A DNA stretch of 64,000 nt from Priestia iocasae (GCF_016909075.1 NZ_JAFBFC010000003.1:434001-498000); one strand, 5' to 3'; shown: positions 46,143 to 55,469, numbered from the stretch's first letter. Notes: a model not told the origin generated them from the sequence alone. Made by a program: numbers and translations.

Positions 46143-46556
46143 ATGGAAATAAATGGTCATCATATGGTGGTTGACGCATTCTCTTGTAACCCTTCTGTCC
46201 TCAATGATATTCAACGGTTAGAAGAACTACTTTTACAGATAACGAAAACACTTCATATGGAAGTGCTTCATACTCATTTTCATCAGTTTCACCCCGAAGG
46301 CATCACAGGGGTTATCGTACTTGGAACATCTCATTTCTCCATTCACACATGGCCTGAAGAAGGATATGCTGCACTTGACTTATATACATGCGGTGATGGA
46401 AATCCAATGACTGAAATTACTACGCTTTTAGAGGGCCTTGAATCTAATTACGCAAATGTTTATTATCTTCCTCGTGGTGAAAAGCAAAAACAACAAATCT
46501 CTTCAACCATTTTAGATACACGCAAAGATGAAGGAGGGGAAACAAATGTTGAATAA
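46143..46556 (+). CDS. speD: S-adenosylmethionine decarboxylase proenzyme
   Basis: A 137-residue class 1B proenzyme that yields decarboxylated SAM for aminopropyl transfer. The self-cleavage site lies in GTSHFSIHTWPEEGYAALDL near residue 60, producing the pyruvoyl group; the catalytic Cys is in DLYTCGDGNP. A TATAAT -10 is just upstream. The 3' end overlaps speE by 11 bases. Confidence 0.92.
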   Translation: MEINGHHMVVDAFSCNPSVLNDIQRLEELLLQITKTLHMEVLHTHFHQFHPEGITGVIVLGTSHFSIHTWPEEGYAALDLYTCGDGNPMTEITTLLEGLESNYANVYYLPRGEKQKQQISSTILDTRKDEGGETNVE

Positions 46557-47550
46557 AAAGCCTGCTAATTTATGGCTTTCTCCTTACTACCACAAAAAGC
46601 GAGATTATTCACAAAATAAAACTCGTAATGTGCCTACAAAAGTAACGAACAATAAAAAAGCAGTAAATACAACAGTAGATGAATGGGATCAGATTAGCTT
46701 ACAAGCTATTCAGCAACAAAACCACAACATGATTATCCAAGAAAATAGTCCTTATCAACATGTTCAACTCGTTGAAGCCACGGACCTTCGCCTTTATTTA
46801 GATGAGCAGTTGCAATTTAGCTCTCTAGATGAGCACATTTACCACGAAGCACTTGTTCATCCTGCTTTTCTATTTGTTCCACATGCAAGCCGTGTTCTTA
46901 TTGTCGGTGGTGGTGATGGACTTGCTCTAAGAGAAGTATTAAAGTATCAGCAAGTATTACATGTAGACCTTGTTGATTTAGACCCTATCGTTCTAAACGC
47001 AGCAGCAAATAACCCTAACCTAGTCACCTTAAATAAACAATCTTTTTACGATAGTCGCGCTAATATTCACTGCCAAGATGCAAATAAGTTTTTGACAGGC
47101 AACATTCCCCCTTACGACATAATTATTGTCGACTTTCCAGATCCTACAAATGAGATTACAAGTAATTTATATACCGTTGAATTTTATACTAACATTCATC
47201 GTTTTCTTTCAGATGATGGAATCATTGTCTGTCAGTCAAATTCTCCAGAAGATACGCCGATTGTTTATTGGAGCATTGCTAAGACAATCCAATCAGCAGG
47301 CTTTAACGTTACAAGTTACCATACGATTGTTCCATCGTTTGGTGATTGGGGCTTTCACTTAGCTTCAAAGACACAGCTAACACGGAATAATAGTCGCCTT
47401 CAAGTTCAAACAATTACGCTTCGTAACAACATTGAAAAACTCTTCTCATTTCCCACTTCTATTAATAGTATGAAGGAACAAGCCATTATAAATAGTAAAC
47501 AATCTCTATCTTTACACGAAACCTTCCTAAAAGAGATTAAGGATTTATAA
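46546..47550 (+). CDS. speE: Spermidine synthase-like aminopropyltransferase
   Basis: A 334-residue polyamine aminopropyltransferase. The SAM-type site is VLIVGGGDGLALREVL near residue 122, with DLVDLDP following and the catalytic Asp in IIVDFPDPTNE. An N-terminal extension of about 55 Lys/Asn-rich residues is unusual for SpeE. ATG 46546 has GGAGGGG upstream. Paired with speD, it would make spermidine or a homologue; no agmatinase is beside them, unlike B. subtilis speE-speB. Confidence 0.88.
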   Translation: MLNKKPANLWLSPYYHKKRDYSQNKTRNVPTKVTNNKKAVNTTVDEWDQISLQAIQQQNHNMIIQENSPYQHVQLVEATDLRLYLDEQLQFSSLDEHIYHEALVHPAFLFVPHASRVLIVGGGDGLALREVLKYQQVLHVDLVDLDPIVLNAAANNPNLVTLNKQSFYDSRANIHCQDANKFLTGNIPPYDIIIVDFPDPTNEITSNLYTVEFYTNIHRFLSDDGIIVCQSNSPEDTPIVYWSIAKTIQSAGFNVTSYHTIVPSFGDWGFHLASKTQLTRNNSRLQVQTITLRNNIEKLFSFPTSINSMKEQAIINSKQSLSLHETFLKEIKDL

Positions 47551-47654
47551 CTTTTGCTTTGTAAGACGCACTTCTCTAACAATGAGTTTTCTTCTTTAAA
47601 TCAAATTTTTTATGTATGAGCATTGCTCATCAGTTGCAAATAAATAGTTTCTAA

Positions 47655-47694
47655 AACCTTGTGTCATATTATAGACATAAGGTTTTTTACTTTT
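47655..47694 (+). terminator. Terminator of the speD-speE operon
   Basis: AAAACCTTGTGTC pairs with GACATAAGGTTTT (one wobble), followed by a T run. Confidence 0.75.
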
Positions 47695-47768
47695 TTAACA
47701 CATGTTAAACCTTCATTTTCAGTTTGTTGGACCTAGTAAAATTACATTAAAATCATATGGGCCGGTCA

Positions 47769-47818
47769 TTTGTATGTTTTTAAAAATAGTGCACAAACTA
47801 TTAATAAAGTCATACAAA
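47769..47818. repeat. Nested palindrome upstream of putP
   Basis: TTTGTATG pairs with CATACAAA, and inside it AATAGT pairs with ACTATT around GCACAA. A direct repeat CCGGTCAT flanks it (47762-47769 and 47835-47842). It lies in the 515-base gap before putP and may be an operator; no known regulator can be named. Confidence 0.4.
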
Positions 47819-47887
47819 CATTTCTATTTAAAAACCGGTCATCTTTTACGATATAAAATTCTGAATAGTTTTACTTTTTAATAATAT

Positions 47888-47901
47888 TGAAATCGCTTTC
47901 A
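47888..47901 (+). promoter_or_regulatory. CcpA site (cre) upstream of putP
   Basis: TGAAATCGCTTTCA matches 13 of 14 positions of the cre pattern. Carbon catabolite control of proline uptake is plausible. The rest of the gap shows no gene. Confidence 0.55.
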
Positions 47902-48065
47902 TTACTATTAAAGTAAGGGATTGCGCAAACTTTTCTAACAATTTCCTAGCGTTTAATCACTTGATACTTGGGGAATTCTTTGTTAGGTTAAGAAACCATA
48001 AGCAATAAAACGTTGATATGCCGCATTTTTCTAAATGTACATACTAAAAACAAAGGAGAGATATT

Positions 48066-49547
48066 GTGGAAGTAGAAGTTTTTATAGCACTGGCGATTTA
48101 TTTTGCCGGAATGCTAGGTATTGGATATTACGCTTATAAAAAATCAACCGATGATATTTCGGGATACATGCTAGGAGGGCGTGGACTAGGCCCTGCGGTA
48201 ACAGCACTATCAGCTGGTGCTTCCGACATGAGTGGTTGGATGCTAATGGGATTACCAGGTGCTATGTATACAACCGGAGTTTCAAGTTTATGGATTGCCG
48301 TTGGTTTATCAATTGGTGCTTATGTAAACTACTTAATTCTTGCTCCTCGCCTTCGCACATACACGGAAGTAGCAAATGACTCAATTACAATCCCTGACTT
48401 TTTTGAAAACCGCTTCAGAGATCAATCCAAAATTCTTCGAACAGTATCAGCTGTTGTTATCTTCATTTTCTTCACACTATACACTTCAGCAGGTATGGTA
48501 TCAGGTGGAACATTATTCGAATCATCGTTCGGGCTTGATTACAAAGTTGGTTTATTTGTAACGGCTGGTGTTGTTATTGCTTATACGCTATTTGGTGGAT
48601 TTTTAGCGGTTAGCTTAACAGATTTTGTTCAAGGTATTATCATGTTTATTGCACTTATTTTAGTACCTATTGTCGCTTTAACAGACTTAGGAGGAGTTGG
48701 ACCTACCTTTGATACAATTCGTACTCTTGATCCGACTTACTTAGATTTCTTTAAAGGTACATCATTTATTGGACTATTATCATTCTTAGCATGGGGACTT
48801 GGTTATTTCGGACAGCCTCATATTATCGTTCGTTTTATGGCTATTTCATCAGTAAAAGAGTTAAAACCTGCGCGTCGTATTGGAATGGCTTGGATGATTA
48901 TCTCTATTATTGGCGCGATGTTTACAGGCTTAGTCGGAATTGCTTATGTGGATCAAACGGCTACAACGTTATCTGACCCAGAAACAATCTTTATTGTCTT
49001 TGCACAAGTATTGTTTCACCCACTCATTACTGGATTCTTATTGGCTGCCATTTTAGCTGCAATTATGAGCACCATTTCTTCTCAGCTCCTTGTAACATCT
49101 AGTGCAGTCACGGAAGATTTTTATAAAGCATTCTTCCGTCGCAGTGCTTCTGATAAAGAGCTTGTAACAGTTGGGCGCATTGCCGTGTTCGCTGTTGCCT
49201 TAATTGCGATCGCTTTATCATATAATCCAAGCGATACAATTTTAGGTCTTGTTGGTTATGCTTGGGCAGGATTTGGTGCAGCATTTGGACCAGCTATTTT
49301 ATTAAGTTTATATTGGAAGCAAATGACACGTTGGGGTGCATTAGCTGGTATGATCGTTGGTGCCGGGACTGTTCTCATTTGGGTAAACATTCCCGTATTA
49401 AAAGATTTCATGTATGAAATGATTCCAGGATTCTTCTTAAGTTTACTAGCCGTTATTATTGTAAGCTTCCTTACAAAAGATCCTTCTAAAAAGGTTCAAA
49501 GTAAATTTGATGAGATGGAAGAAACACTTGAAGAAGAAACAAAATAA
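48066..49547 (+). CDS. putP: Sodium/proline symporter (PutP)
   Basis: A 493-residue SSS-family transporter with about 13 helices. The motifs SAGASDMSGWMLMGLPGA near residue 50 and GYFGQPHIIVRFMAI near 245 are the PutP signatures. It imports proline with sodium, for nutrition or as an osmolyte. Start is GTG 48066 with AAAGGAGAG 6 bases upstream. Monocistronic with a strong terminator. A catabolic or osmotic role cannot be separated by sequence. Confidence 0.93.
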   Translation: MEVEVFIALAIYFAGMLGIGYYAYKKSTDDISGYMLGGRGLGPAVTALSAGASDMSGWMLMGLPGAMYTTGVSSLWIAVGLSIGAYVNYLILAPRLRTYTEVANDSITIPDFFENRFRDQSKILRTVSAVVIFIFFTLYTSAGMVSGGTLFESSFGLDYKVGLFVTAGVVIAYTLFGGFLAVSLTDFVQGIIMFIALILVPIVALTDLGGVGPTFDTIRTLDPTYLDFFKGTSFIGLLSFLAWGLGYFGQPHIIVRFMAISSVKELKPARRIGMAWMIISIIGAMFTGLVGIAYVDQTATTLSDPETIFIVFAQVLFHPLITGFLLAAILAAIMSTISSQLLVTSSAVTEDFYKAFFRRSASDKELVTVGRIAVFAVALIAIALSYNPSDTILGLVGYAWAGFGAAFGPAILLSLYWKQMTRWGALAGMIVGAGTVLIWVNIPVLKDFMYEMIPGFFLSLLAVIIVSFLTKDPSKKVQSKFDEMEETLEEETK

Positions 49548-49556
49548 GAATAACGT

Positions 49557-49600
49557 AAAATCAGCGAGTAGGCTTTTCTTCTACTCGCTGATTTTTTTAT
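49557..49600 (+). terminator. Terminator of putP
   Basis: AAATCAGCGAGTAG pairs with CTACTCGCTGATTT, followed by a T run. Confidence 0.9.
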
Positions 49601-49663
49601 GATGAACTCTTCTTTCCTACATATAATTGTATAGCATAAGATTTCAAAAGGAGAGGATTTTCT

Positions 49664-50344
49664 ATGCAGCCACCTTTTCACCCTAACTACTCAACTTCTT
49701 ACAACTATCCATCGCGTACACAAAACCAAACAATAACTGTCACTGGTAACGGAAGTATTGAGGTAGATCCTGATACTATTTCATTGGTCATTGGTGTCCG
49801 GACAGAGCATAAAAATGTTCAAGAAGCACTTCGGAATAACGCAACCATTTCTACACAAATGATTACTGCATTAAATAATATAGGAATTTCTGATCAACAA
49901 ATTGAAACAAAATCCTTTTTTGTGAATCCACAATATGATTATTCAGATGGAAAGTCTAAACTAGTTGGATACGAGGTTCAACATCTTTTCACTATCACAG
50001 TAAACGATGTCAAGCAAGCAGGTCAGGTATATGAAGTAGCCATATCAAATGGAGCGAATATTGCCCAAGATATCCAGTTTAGCGTTGAAAACCCTGAACA
50101 ATATTACAATCAAGCATTAACAGAAGCCCTTTTAAATGCACAAGAGAAAGCAAACGTCATTGCTGAAACGATTAAAGTTACAATTAATCCGTTTCCGAGT
50201 GAAGTAGTAGAAGAAACGCCATTTTCTACACAAGGGATTGAAAGCTATCAAAAAATGGCTGTTTTCGGTGCTTCTAGTGCTCCTCCTATTCAATCACAAC
50301 AACTCACAATTTCTGCTATTGCTAAAGTCATTTATCATTATTAA
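49664..50344 (+). CDS. SIMPL domain protein (DUF541, YggE-like)
   Basis: A 226-residue protein with one SIMPL/DUF541 domain: ITVTGNGSIEVDPDTISLVIGV at the start, then NIGISDQQIETKSFFVNPQYDYSDGK. No signal peptide; the N-terminus (MQPPFHPNYSTSYNYP) is Pro/Tyr-rich, as in some spore or surface proteins. The molecular role of the domain is unclear. AAAAGGAGAGG precedes the ATG. Confidence 0.85.
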   Translation: MQPPFHPNYSTSYNYPSRTQNQTITVTGNGSIEVDPDTISLVIGVRTEHKNVQEALRNNATISTQMITALNNIGISDQQIETKSFFVNPQYDYSDGKSKLVGYEVQHLFTITVNDVKQAGQVYEVAISNGANIAQDIQFSVENPEQYYNQALTEALLNAQEKANVIAETIKVTINPFPSEVVEETPFSTQGIESYQKMAVFGASSAPPIQSQQLTISAIAKVIYHY

Positions 50345-50399
50345 TGAACCTTTATTTGTACTATAATAAGTGAAGCAATGGTGCATAAGGAGGTTATAA

Positions 50400-50666
50400 A
50401 TGAATTCAGATCAATTGCTTCACTGCTATAAACAATTATGGTCTAGTCGTTCATTCGCAAGTGAACAAAGCGATAATAGCAAAGAGGTATTGCTTCAAGC
50501 GATCAAAAAAGATTTGCTTGATGAGATGACTCACCCTCGTGTCAGAAAGACAGCTCATGTAAAGTATCATTGGGCTATAAAGCGTATCCTTACTAGTTCA
50601 TTAGAAACAAATGAAAAGCTTGCCCTCATTGAGCAGTATACGAATGTCTATGAAGAACTTGCTTAA
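50400..50666 (+). CDS. Small hypothetical protein (88 aa)
   Basis: An 88-residue soluble helical protein starting MNSDQLLHCYKQLWSSRSF, with no recognised motif. Strong AAGGAGG 6 bases upstream, and TACTATAAT about 30 bases before the ATG looks like its promoter -10. A terminator follows at about 50683-50733. Function unknown. Confidence 0.6.
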   Translation: MNSDQLLHCYKQLWSSRSFASEQSDNSKEVLLQAIKKDLLDEMTHPRVRKTAHVKYHWAIKRILTSSLETNEKLALIEQYTNVYEELA

Positions 50667-50682
50667 AGAGGATATGAAAGTT

Positions 50683-50733
50683 AACGTAGCTGTGTCTAAA
50701 AGATGCAAAATGCATTCTATTCGACACAGCTAC
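50683..50733. terminator. Terminator between the small gene and metC
   Basis: AGCTGTGTC pairs with GACACAGCT, and inner segments around AAAATGCATT extend the stem. It serves convergent genes. Confidence 0.6.
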
Positions 50734-50760
50734 ATCCTTGTTGATTTATTTGATGACTTT

Positions 50761-51951
50761 TTAAATAGGTAGACTTCTTACAAATGTTTTTAACGCCCTT
50801 TCAAAATCGTTTTGTAAATCTTCATTCTCTTCTAGTCCAACAGAAATGCGAAGTAATGTTTCGGTTATCCCTTTTTCCTCCCTCACTTCTTTAGGTATAC
50901 TTGCATGTGACATTGTTGCTGGATGAGTCAAAATGGACTCCACTCCACCTAAACTAACGCCAATTGATGCCAATTTTATCGTTTTTAAGAAATGTTTCGT
51001 TAACGCTTCGTCTTTTAATTTAAATGAGATAATTGCTCCATACCCACTTGCTTGTTTGGACGCTAATGCATAATGAGGATGTTGAATTAAGCCTGGATAA
51101 TAAACATCTTCGACAAGTGAATGATGATTTAGCCACTCTGCTAACTTAATAGCTGTTTTTTGTTGTTGATCTAGACGTACTTTTAGCGTTTTGATGCCCC
51201 TCAATACTAATGAACTGTCTTGAGGTCCCAAGATTGCTCCAAATGCATTTTGAACAAATTTCACTTCACTAGCAAGTTTCTTAGTAGAAACAACTACAAG
51301 ACCTGCTACAACATCGCTGTGTCCTCCTAAATACTTTGTTGCACTATGAATAACAATATGAGCTCCAAGTTCGATTGGACGTTGTAAATACGGCGTCATG
51401 AATGTATTGTCAACAATCGTCACTAACTGATGTTCTTCGGCTATTAATGAAATCTTTTCAATATCTGTAATGTGTAAAAATGGATTTGAAGGGCTTTCAA
51501 TATAAATTCCTTTTGTTGCATGTGTAATAGCCTTTTCTACATCTTCAATGTTTGTAGTATCGACGAACACTGCTTTAATACCAAATCGGGAAAAAAGCTG
51601 TGTTAACACACGATAGGTTCCACCATAGATATCATGTGATACGATAATCTCATCTCCTGCTTGGAATAAACAAAGAACAGAAGAAATTGCTGCCATACCC
51701 GACGAAAAAGCAAAACCAGCTTCTCCATTTTCAAGATGTGTAATCGTATTTTCTAATGCTTCTCTTGTTGGGTTTCCAGAACGAGAATAATCATACCGTC
51801 CATGATTGTCCTCTGCTTCTTGATTAAAAGTGGACACTTGATAAATCGGAACATTCACTGCTCCATAATGTCCTTCTATACCTGTTTTTGCATGAATTAA
51901 TTTTGTTCCAAACTGACAGTTCTCTTCACTCTTCTCATTTTCTGTATGCAT
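50761..51951 (-). CDS. metC: Cystathionine beta-lyase (MetC)
   Basis: A 396-residue Cys/Met-metabolism PLP enzyme. The PLP Lys is in HSATKYLGGHSDVVAG near residue 205, and YDYSRSGNPTREALE is the N-terminal signature. With the adjacent metI it converts cystathionine to homocysteine in transsulfuration toward methionine. ATG 51951 is preferred to the TTG immediately before it. It overlaps metI by 17 bases, so they are coupled. Substrate specificity within the family is inferred from gene order. Confidence 0.88.
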   Translation of the reverse strand: MHTENEKSEENCQFGTKLIHAKTGIEGHYGAVNVPIYQVSTFNQEAEDNHGRYDYSRSGNPTREALENTITHLENGEAGFAFSSGMAAISSVLCLFQAGDEIIVSHDIYGGTYRVLTQLFSRFGIKAVFVDTTNIEDVEKAITHATKGIYIESPSNPFLHITDIEKISLIAEEHQLVTIVDNTFMTPYLQRPIELGAHIVIHSATKYLGGHSDVVAGLVVVSTKKLASEVKFVQNAFGAILGPQDSSLVLRGIKTLKVRLDQQQKTAIKLAEWLNHHSLVEDVYYPGLIQHPHYALASKQASGYGAIISFKLKDEALTKHFLKTIKLASIGVSLGGVESILTHPATMSHASIPKEVREEKGITETLLRISVGLEENEDLQNDFERALKTFVRSLPI

Positions 51952-53080
51952 CAAATACCTCCTCTAAGTCTCGAATTAAATCATCTGCATGCTCAATTCC
52001 TACGGAAAAACGCAGTAAACATTTTGTTACACCAATTCGATTACGTATTTCTTCTGGAATATCTGCATGAGTTTGACGAGCGGGAAATGTGATTAAGCTT
52101 TCTACTCCTCCTAAGCTCTCTGCAAATGTAATAATTTTGACGTGTTCAAGAATAAATGGAACGATCTCGGAATCTTTCACGGCAAAGGAAATCATTCCTC
52201 CAAATCCGCTTGCCTGCTTTTTCATTACTTCATGTCCCGGATGTGTTTCAAGACCAGGATAGTAGACTTTTTCAATTTCGCTACGACTTGTTAGCCACTT
52301 AGCAATTTTTAACGCATTTTCATTATGTTTTTCCATTCGTAATCCTAATGTCTTCATTCCTCTTACTAATAACCAACTATCTTGAGGGCCCAATATAGCA
52401 CCAACAGCATTTTGATAAAATCTAATCTTTTCTCCAAGTTCACTACATCGTGTAACAACCAATCCAGCTACTACGTCGTTATGACCGCCAATATATTTAC
52501 TTGCACTATGGATAACAATATCTGCTCCTAATTCAATCGGACGTTGATAATAAGGTGACATAAATGTATTGTCCACAATGGTATAAAGAGCATGGTCATT
52601 CGCAATCTGGATTACACGCTCTAAATCTGTTACATGCATCATTGGATTAGTTGGTGTTTCAATAAAAAGTGCTTTTGTATTTGATTGAATGGCCTGGTTT
52701 ACCTCGTCAATATTTGCCGTATTAACATAGGTGACAGTTACACCATGCTCCGACAAAATATCACTTAACACACGGTACGTTCCTCCGTATAAATCTTCTG
52801 ACACAACAAGGTGATCTCCATTTTTAAAAAGTAATAATACAGATGTAATAGCAGCCATTCCAGAAGCAAAAGCTAACCCCACTCTTCCACCTTCAAGATT
52901 TGCAATTGCTTCTTCTAACGCTGATCTTGTGGGATTGGCAGTCCTAGCATAGTCATAACCCGTACTTTCTCCTAATCGTGGATGTTCAAATGTTGAAGCT
53001 TGATAAATAGGTGTTGTAATGGACCCTGTCGCTACATCTCTTTTCATTCCTGATCGTACAAGTTGTGTTTCAATATGCAT
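51935..53080 (-). CDS. metI: Cystathionine gamma-synthase / O-acylhomoserine thiolyase (MetI)
   Basis: A 381-residue PLP enzyme of the same family. The PLP Lys lies in HSASKYIGGHNDVVAG and the front signature is YDYARTANPTRSALE. It joins activated homoserine with cysteine or sulfide. ATG 53080 follows AAAGGAGAG. A SAM-I riboswitch leads the operon, so low SAM turns on metI-metC, as in B. subtilis. Confidence 0.9.
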   Translation of the reverse strand: MHIETQLVRSGMKRDVATGSITTPIYQASTFEHPRLGESTGYDYARTANPTRSALEEAIANLEGGRVGLAFASGMAAITSVLLLFKNGDHLVVSEDLYGGTYRVLSDILSEHGVTVTYVNTANIDEVNQAIQSNTKALFIETPTNPMMHVTDLERVIQIANDHALYTIVDNTFMSPYYQRPIELGADIVIHSASKYIGGHNDVVAGLVVTRCSELGEKIRFYQNAVGAILGPQDSWLLVRGMKTLGLRMEKHNENALKIAKWLTSRSEIEKVYYPGLETHPGHEVMKKQASGFGGMISFAVKDSEIVPFILEHVKIITFAESLGGVESLITFPARQTHADIPEEIRNRIGVTKCLLRFSVGIEHADDLIRDLEEVFDAYRK

Positions 53081-53104
53081 GTTGTTCTCTCCTTTTTTAA
53101 ATAA

Positions 53105-53137
53105 AAAAACACTCTTCACAGATGGAAGAGTGCTTTT
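53105..53137 (-). terminator. SAM-riboswitch terminator
   Basis: CACTCTTC pairs with GAAGAGTG around ACAGATG (as written on the plus strand), followed by a T run on the minus strand, between the SAM aptamer and metI. Confidence 0.9.
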
Positions 53138-53149
53138 ATTTCACACTTT

Positions 53150-53267
53150 CTCTCATCTGTTAGAACAATTTAATGTCCTACAGGAATTAGCACCGTTCAA
53201 ATCATTTAAAAATTTGATGGTTGCTGGGCATCATAGGGCCAGTCCCTCCGCCTCTCTGGATAAGAGT
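53150..53267 (-). promoter_or_regulatory. SAM-I (S-box) riboswitch aptamer
   Basis: The minus strand has the S-box core: AGAGAGGCGGAGGGACTGGC, then CCCAGCAACC, GGTGCTAATTCCTG and the closing P1 (CTCTTATC with GATGAGAG). It binds SAM and controls the downstream terminator ahead of metI-metC. The rest of the 53081-53489 gap has no other feature except a hairpin. Confidence 0.95.
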
Positions 53268-53455
53268 TGCTTATTTTCATTTCATGTATAAACTATTTGA
53301 TATCCACTTTAATAAAACTATATGTAGTTGTCAATATAATTTTCTAAAAAATCTAATAATATTTTCTGTTCTTCACCTTACACTTACGCTATGAATATGT
53401 ATGCACATACTAGAAAGCTCATAGCTACTTTTTAATAGATACGGATAAAAAATGG

Positions 53456-53484
53456 ACCAATGAGCATTTACTCATTGGCTTGAC
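53456..53484 (-). terminator. Terminator of the CotB-neighbour gene
   Basis: CCAATGAGTAAATGCTCATTGG-type hairpin on the minus strand just after the stop at 53490; arms are CCAATGAG and CTCATTGG. Confidence 0.6.
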
Positions 53485-53489
53485 CTTAC

Positions 53490-54155
53490 TTATGGAAGAT
53501 GCATCGTCTTGATATGCATAAGCTTGCAGAACATCATTTCTCCATCTGCTGTTATAAGCTGAACAATATTATTTGCAATACTCTTTACCACGCCAATTTT
53601 TTGAGGATTATCACCTAAATCAAATACAACAAGATTTCCTTCAACTTTCTTTAATTGTTCTTCAAATGTTCGAGACAAAGGAATGGAAGATGGTTTAACA
53701 GGCAATTCTTCGTTATTCAACATGTAGGGTGTTAACTCGTGATTATATGGTGTGAGCCATTTTAAATGATGTAAAGAAATGCACATTGTTTTATAAACAG
53801 GTGAATAAAAGACAAAATAATCATTAAGTACACTTGTAATATAGCCGTGAATGGATTTATTTCCTGTTACATAGATTTCAACAAATCTTCCCTTTGCATG
53901 TTGAAGCATTTTTCGATAAGAAATTGTTTCAGATTCATTAAAAATGGTCTCTTCACTGTCTGCGCTTTTAATCTCTTCATCTGTATATCTTTTTACACTG
54001 TGCACATGAAGCATCGGGATGTATAAATATTGTTTTCCATCATAAATCACTAATATATCAAGTCCTATATCAATTAGTATTCCTAAAAAAATCGTATTAC
54101 CTGTAATTTCAACCTTAACCTCTTTTCCAATGTAATGTTTTAGTGAGGTTTCCAA
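53490..54155 (-). CDS. CotB-associated DUF2642-like spore protein (YwrJ-like)
   Basis: A 221-residue protein with three Sm-like strand repeats of the CotB type: GKEVKVEITGNTIFLGILID, a second near RFVEIYVTGNKSIHGYI, and a third near NLVVFDLGDNPQKIGVV. B. subtilis has a similar gene, ywrJ, next to cotB. It probably belongs to the spore coat. TTG 54155 lies 9 bases after AAGGAGG. It directly follows cotB. Confidence 0.7.
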   Translation of the reverse strand: METSLKHYIGKEVKVEITGNTIFLGILIDIGLDILVIYDGKQYLYIPMLHVHSVKRYTDEEIKSADSEETIFNESETISYRKMLQHAKGRFVEIYVTGNKSIHGYITSVLNDYFVFYSPVYKTMCISLHHLKWLTPYNHELTPYMLNNEELPVKPSSIPLSRTFEEQLKKVEGNLVVFDLGDNPQKIGVVKSIANNIVQLITADGEMMFCKLMHIKTMHLP

Positions 54156-54212
54156 TTTTAGTAACCTCCTTCCTTATAGATGAAGAAGGGTGCTGAATCG
54201 CACCCAATCTTT

Positions 54213-55469
54213 TTACCCTTTCCACCGATACTCTTTTGTTTTCACAACCGTTTCTTGACCTGATTCATTGTCTATCTCTTTATCCCCCTTACCTTTTCCA
54301 TCTTTTGATTTCTTGTCTTCTTTACTATTATCTTTACTTTCTTTTGACTTCTTGTCTTCTTTACTATTGCCTTTATTTTCTTTCGAATTTTTGTCTTCTT
54401 TACTATTGTCTTTATTTTCTTTCGAATTTTTGTCTTCTTTACTATTGCCTTTATTTTCTTTCGAATTTTTGTCTTCTTTACTATTGTCTTTATTTTCTTT
54501 CGAATTCTTGTCTTCTTTACTATTGTCTTTATTTTCTTTCGAATTTTTGTCTTCTTTACTATTGTCTTTATTTTCTTTGTTTGATTCATTATTTTCTATT
54601 GAATTGCTTTCTGATAAGTTATTTTCCGCTGAGGTATTTTCTTGTGAGCTATTTTCCGCTGAGTTACTTTCTTCTGAGGCATTTTCTGTTGAGGTATTTT
54701 CTGCTGCTTCTTCTGCTTCTCCTGAAGATTCTTGTTGAGCTTTAAATGAGTTTCTTGCACCTTCCGTCACACTTCGAATATGAACTAACTGAATGCGCAG
54801 TACCTCCATGTTTTTAATAAGCATAATGTTATTAGAAGAACTTTGAACAACAATACCTTCTACAGCTTCTGGACCACCTACATTAAGCGATACCCATTTA
54901 GTCATTAGCGCTTTAAATAAGCTTGCAAATCCACTTGTTCGAATATATCCAACCTTAGAATTTACGTTAGGTGACTTCCCTTCGATAGGAGTTACACTCT
55001 TGATTTGCCCCATATTAAAGTAAGAAATGCCATTTTGCATACTAAATACAACAAGGTAAGAATCTGTTACATCAATTAAAAATACCTTCGTCGACTCTGG
55101 ACCACCTTGATTAATTTGAATCATATTATTCTTTAGCTGCTTTAATAAAGTGACAAATGATTTCTCTTTCACACATACCATTTTTTGTTCTGAATCGCTT
55201 TGACCAGTGTTTACTTTAGAATCACTTTGATCAGCATTTACTTTAGAATCTTCAGTTACACTTTTAACATGTTTCAATTGATAATAAGACACATGAGAGT
55301 TTCCTTCTACAGCAAGAGCTAAATAATCATGCTTTAAATCTAATAAGGTACCAGATTTTGATTCGGGGCCACCACGGTTAACCTTTACTGTTTTTCCAAT
55401 TAAAGGTCTTAATGATGTATAAAAATGCCCAGAGGTATTATTATTGCTACTGCGCAAATAATAAGTCAT
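54213..55469 (-). CDS. cotB: Spore outer coat protein CotB with a long charged repeat tail
   Basis: A 418-residue protein. The first 260 residues match CotB: three strand repeats each with (R/Q/V)GGPES- or GGPEA-type turns (VNRGGPESKSG, INQGGPESTK, VGGPEAVEG). The C-terminal end TVVKTKEYRWKG corresponds to CotB's ETIVRTIDYHW. In between are a Glu/Asn/Ser linker and about seven tandem 13-residue units KENKDNSKEDKNS instead of the Ser-Lys-Arg repeats of B. subtilis. ATG 55469 follows GGGAGG. CotB is a surface coat protein and CotH kinase substrate; whether this tail is phosphorylated is open. Confidence 0.88.
   Translation of the reverse strand: MTYYLRSSNNNTSGHFYTSLRPLIGKTVKVNRGGPESKSGTLLDLKHDYLALAVEGNSHVSYYQLKHVKSVTEDSKVNADQSDSKVNTGQSDSEQKMVCVKEKSFVTLLKQLKNNMIQINQGGPESTKVFLIDVTDSYLVVFSMQNGISYFNMGQIKSVTPIEGKSPNVNSKVGYIRTSGFASLFKALMTKWVSLNVGGPEAVEGIVVQSSSNNIMLIKNMEVLRIQLVHIRSVTEGARNSFKAQQESSGEAEEAAENTSTENASEESNSAENSSQENTSAENNLSESNSIENNESNKENKDNSKEDKNSKENKDNSKEDKNSKENKDNSKEDKNSKENKGNSKEDKNSKENKDNSKEDKNSKENKGNSKEDKKSKESKDNSKEDKKSKDGKGKGDKEIDNESGQETVVKTKEYRWKG

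Noticed and set aside
54306-54582. Possible CRISPR array
   Set aside because: Units are contiguous 39-base coding repeats without unique spacers, in frame with cotB.
54236-54745. Long open frames antisense to cotB
   Set aside because: Their Leu/Ser/Phe-rich repeats are the complement of the 39-base CotB repeat; no start signals.
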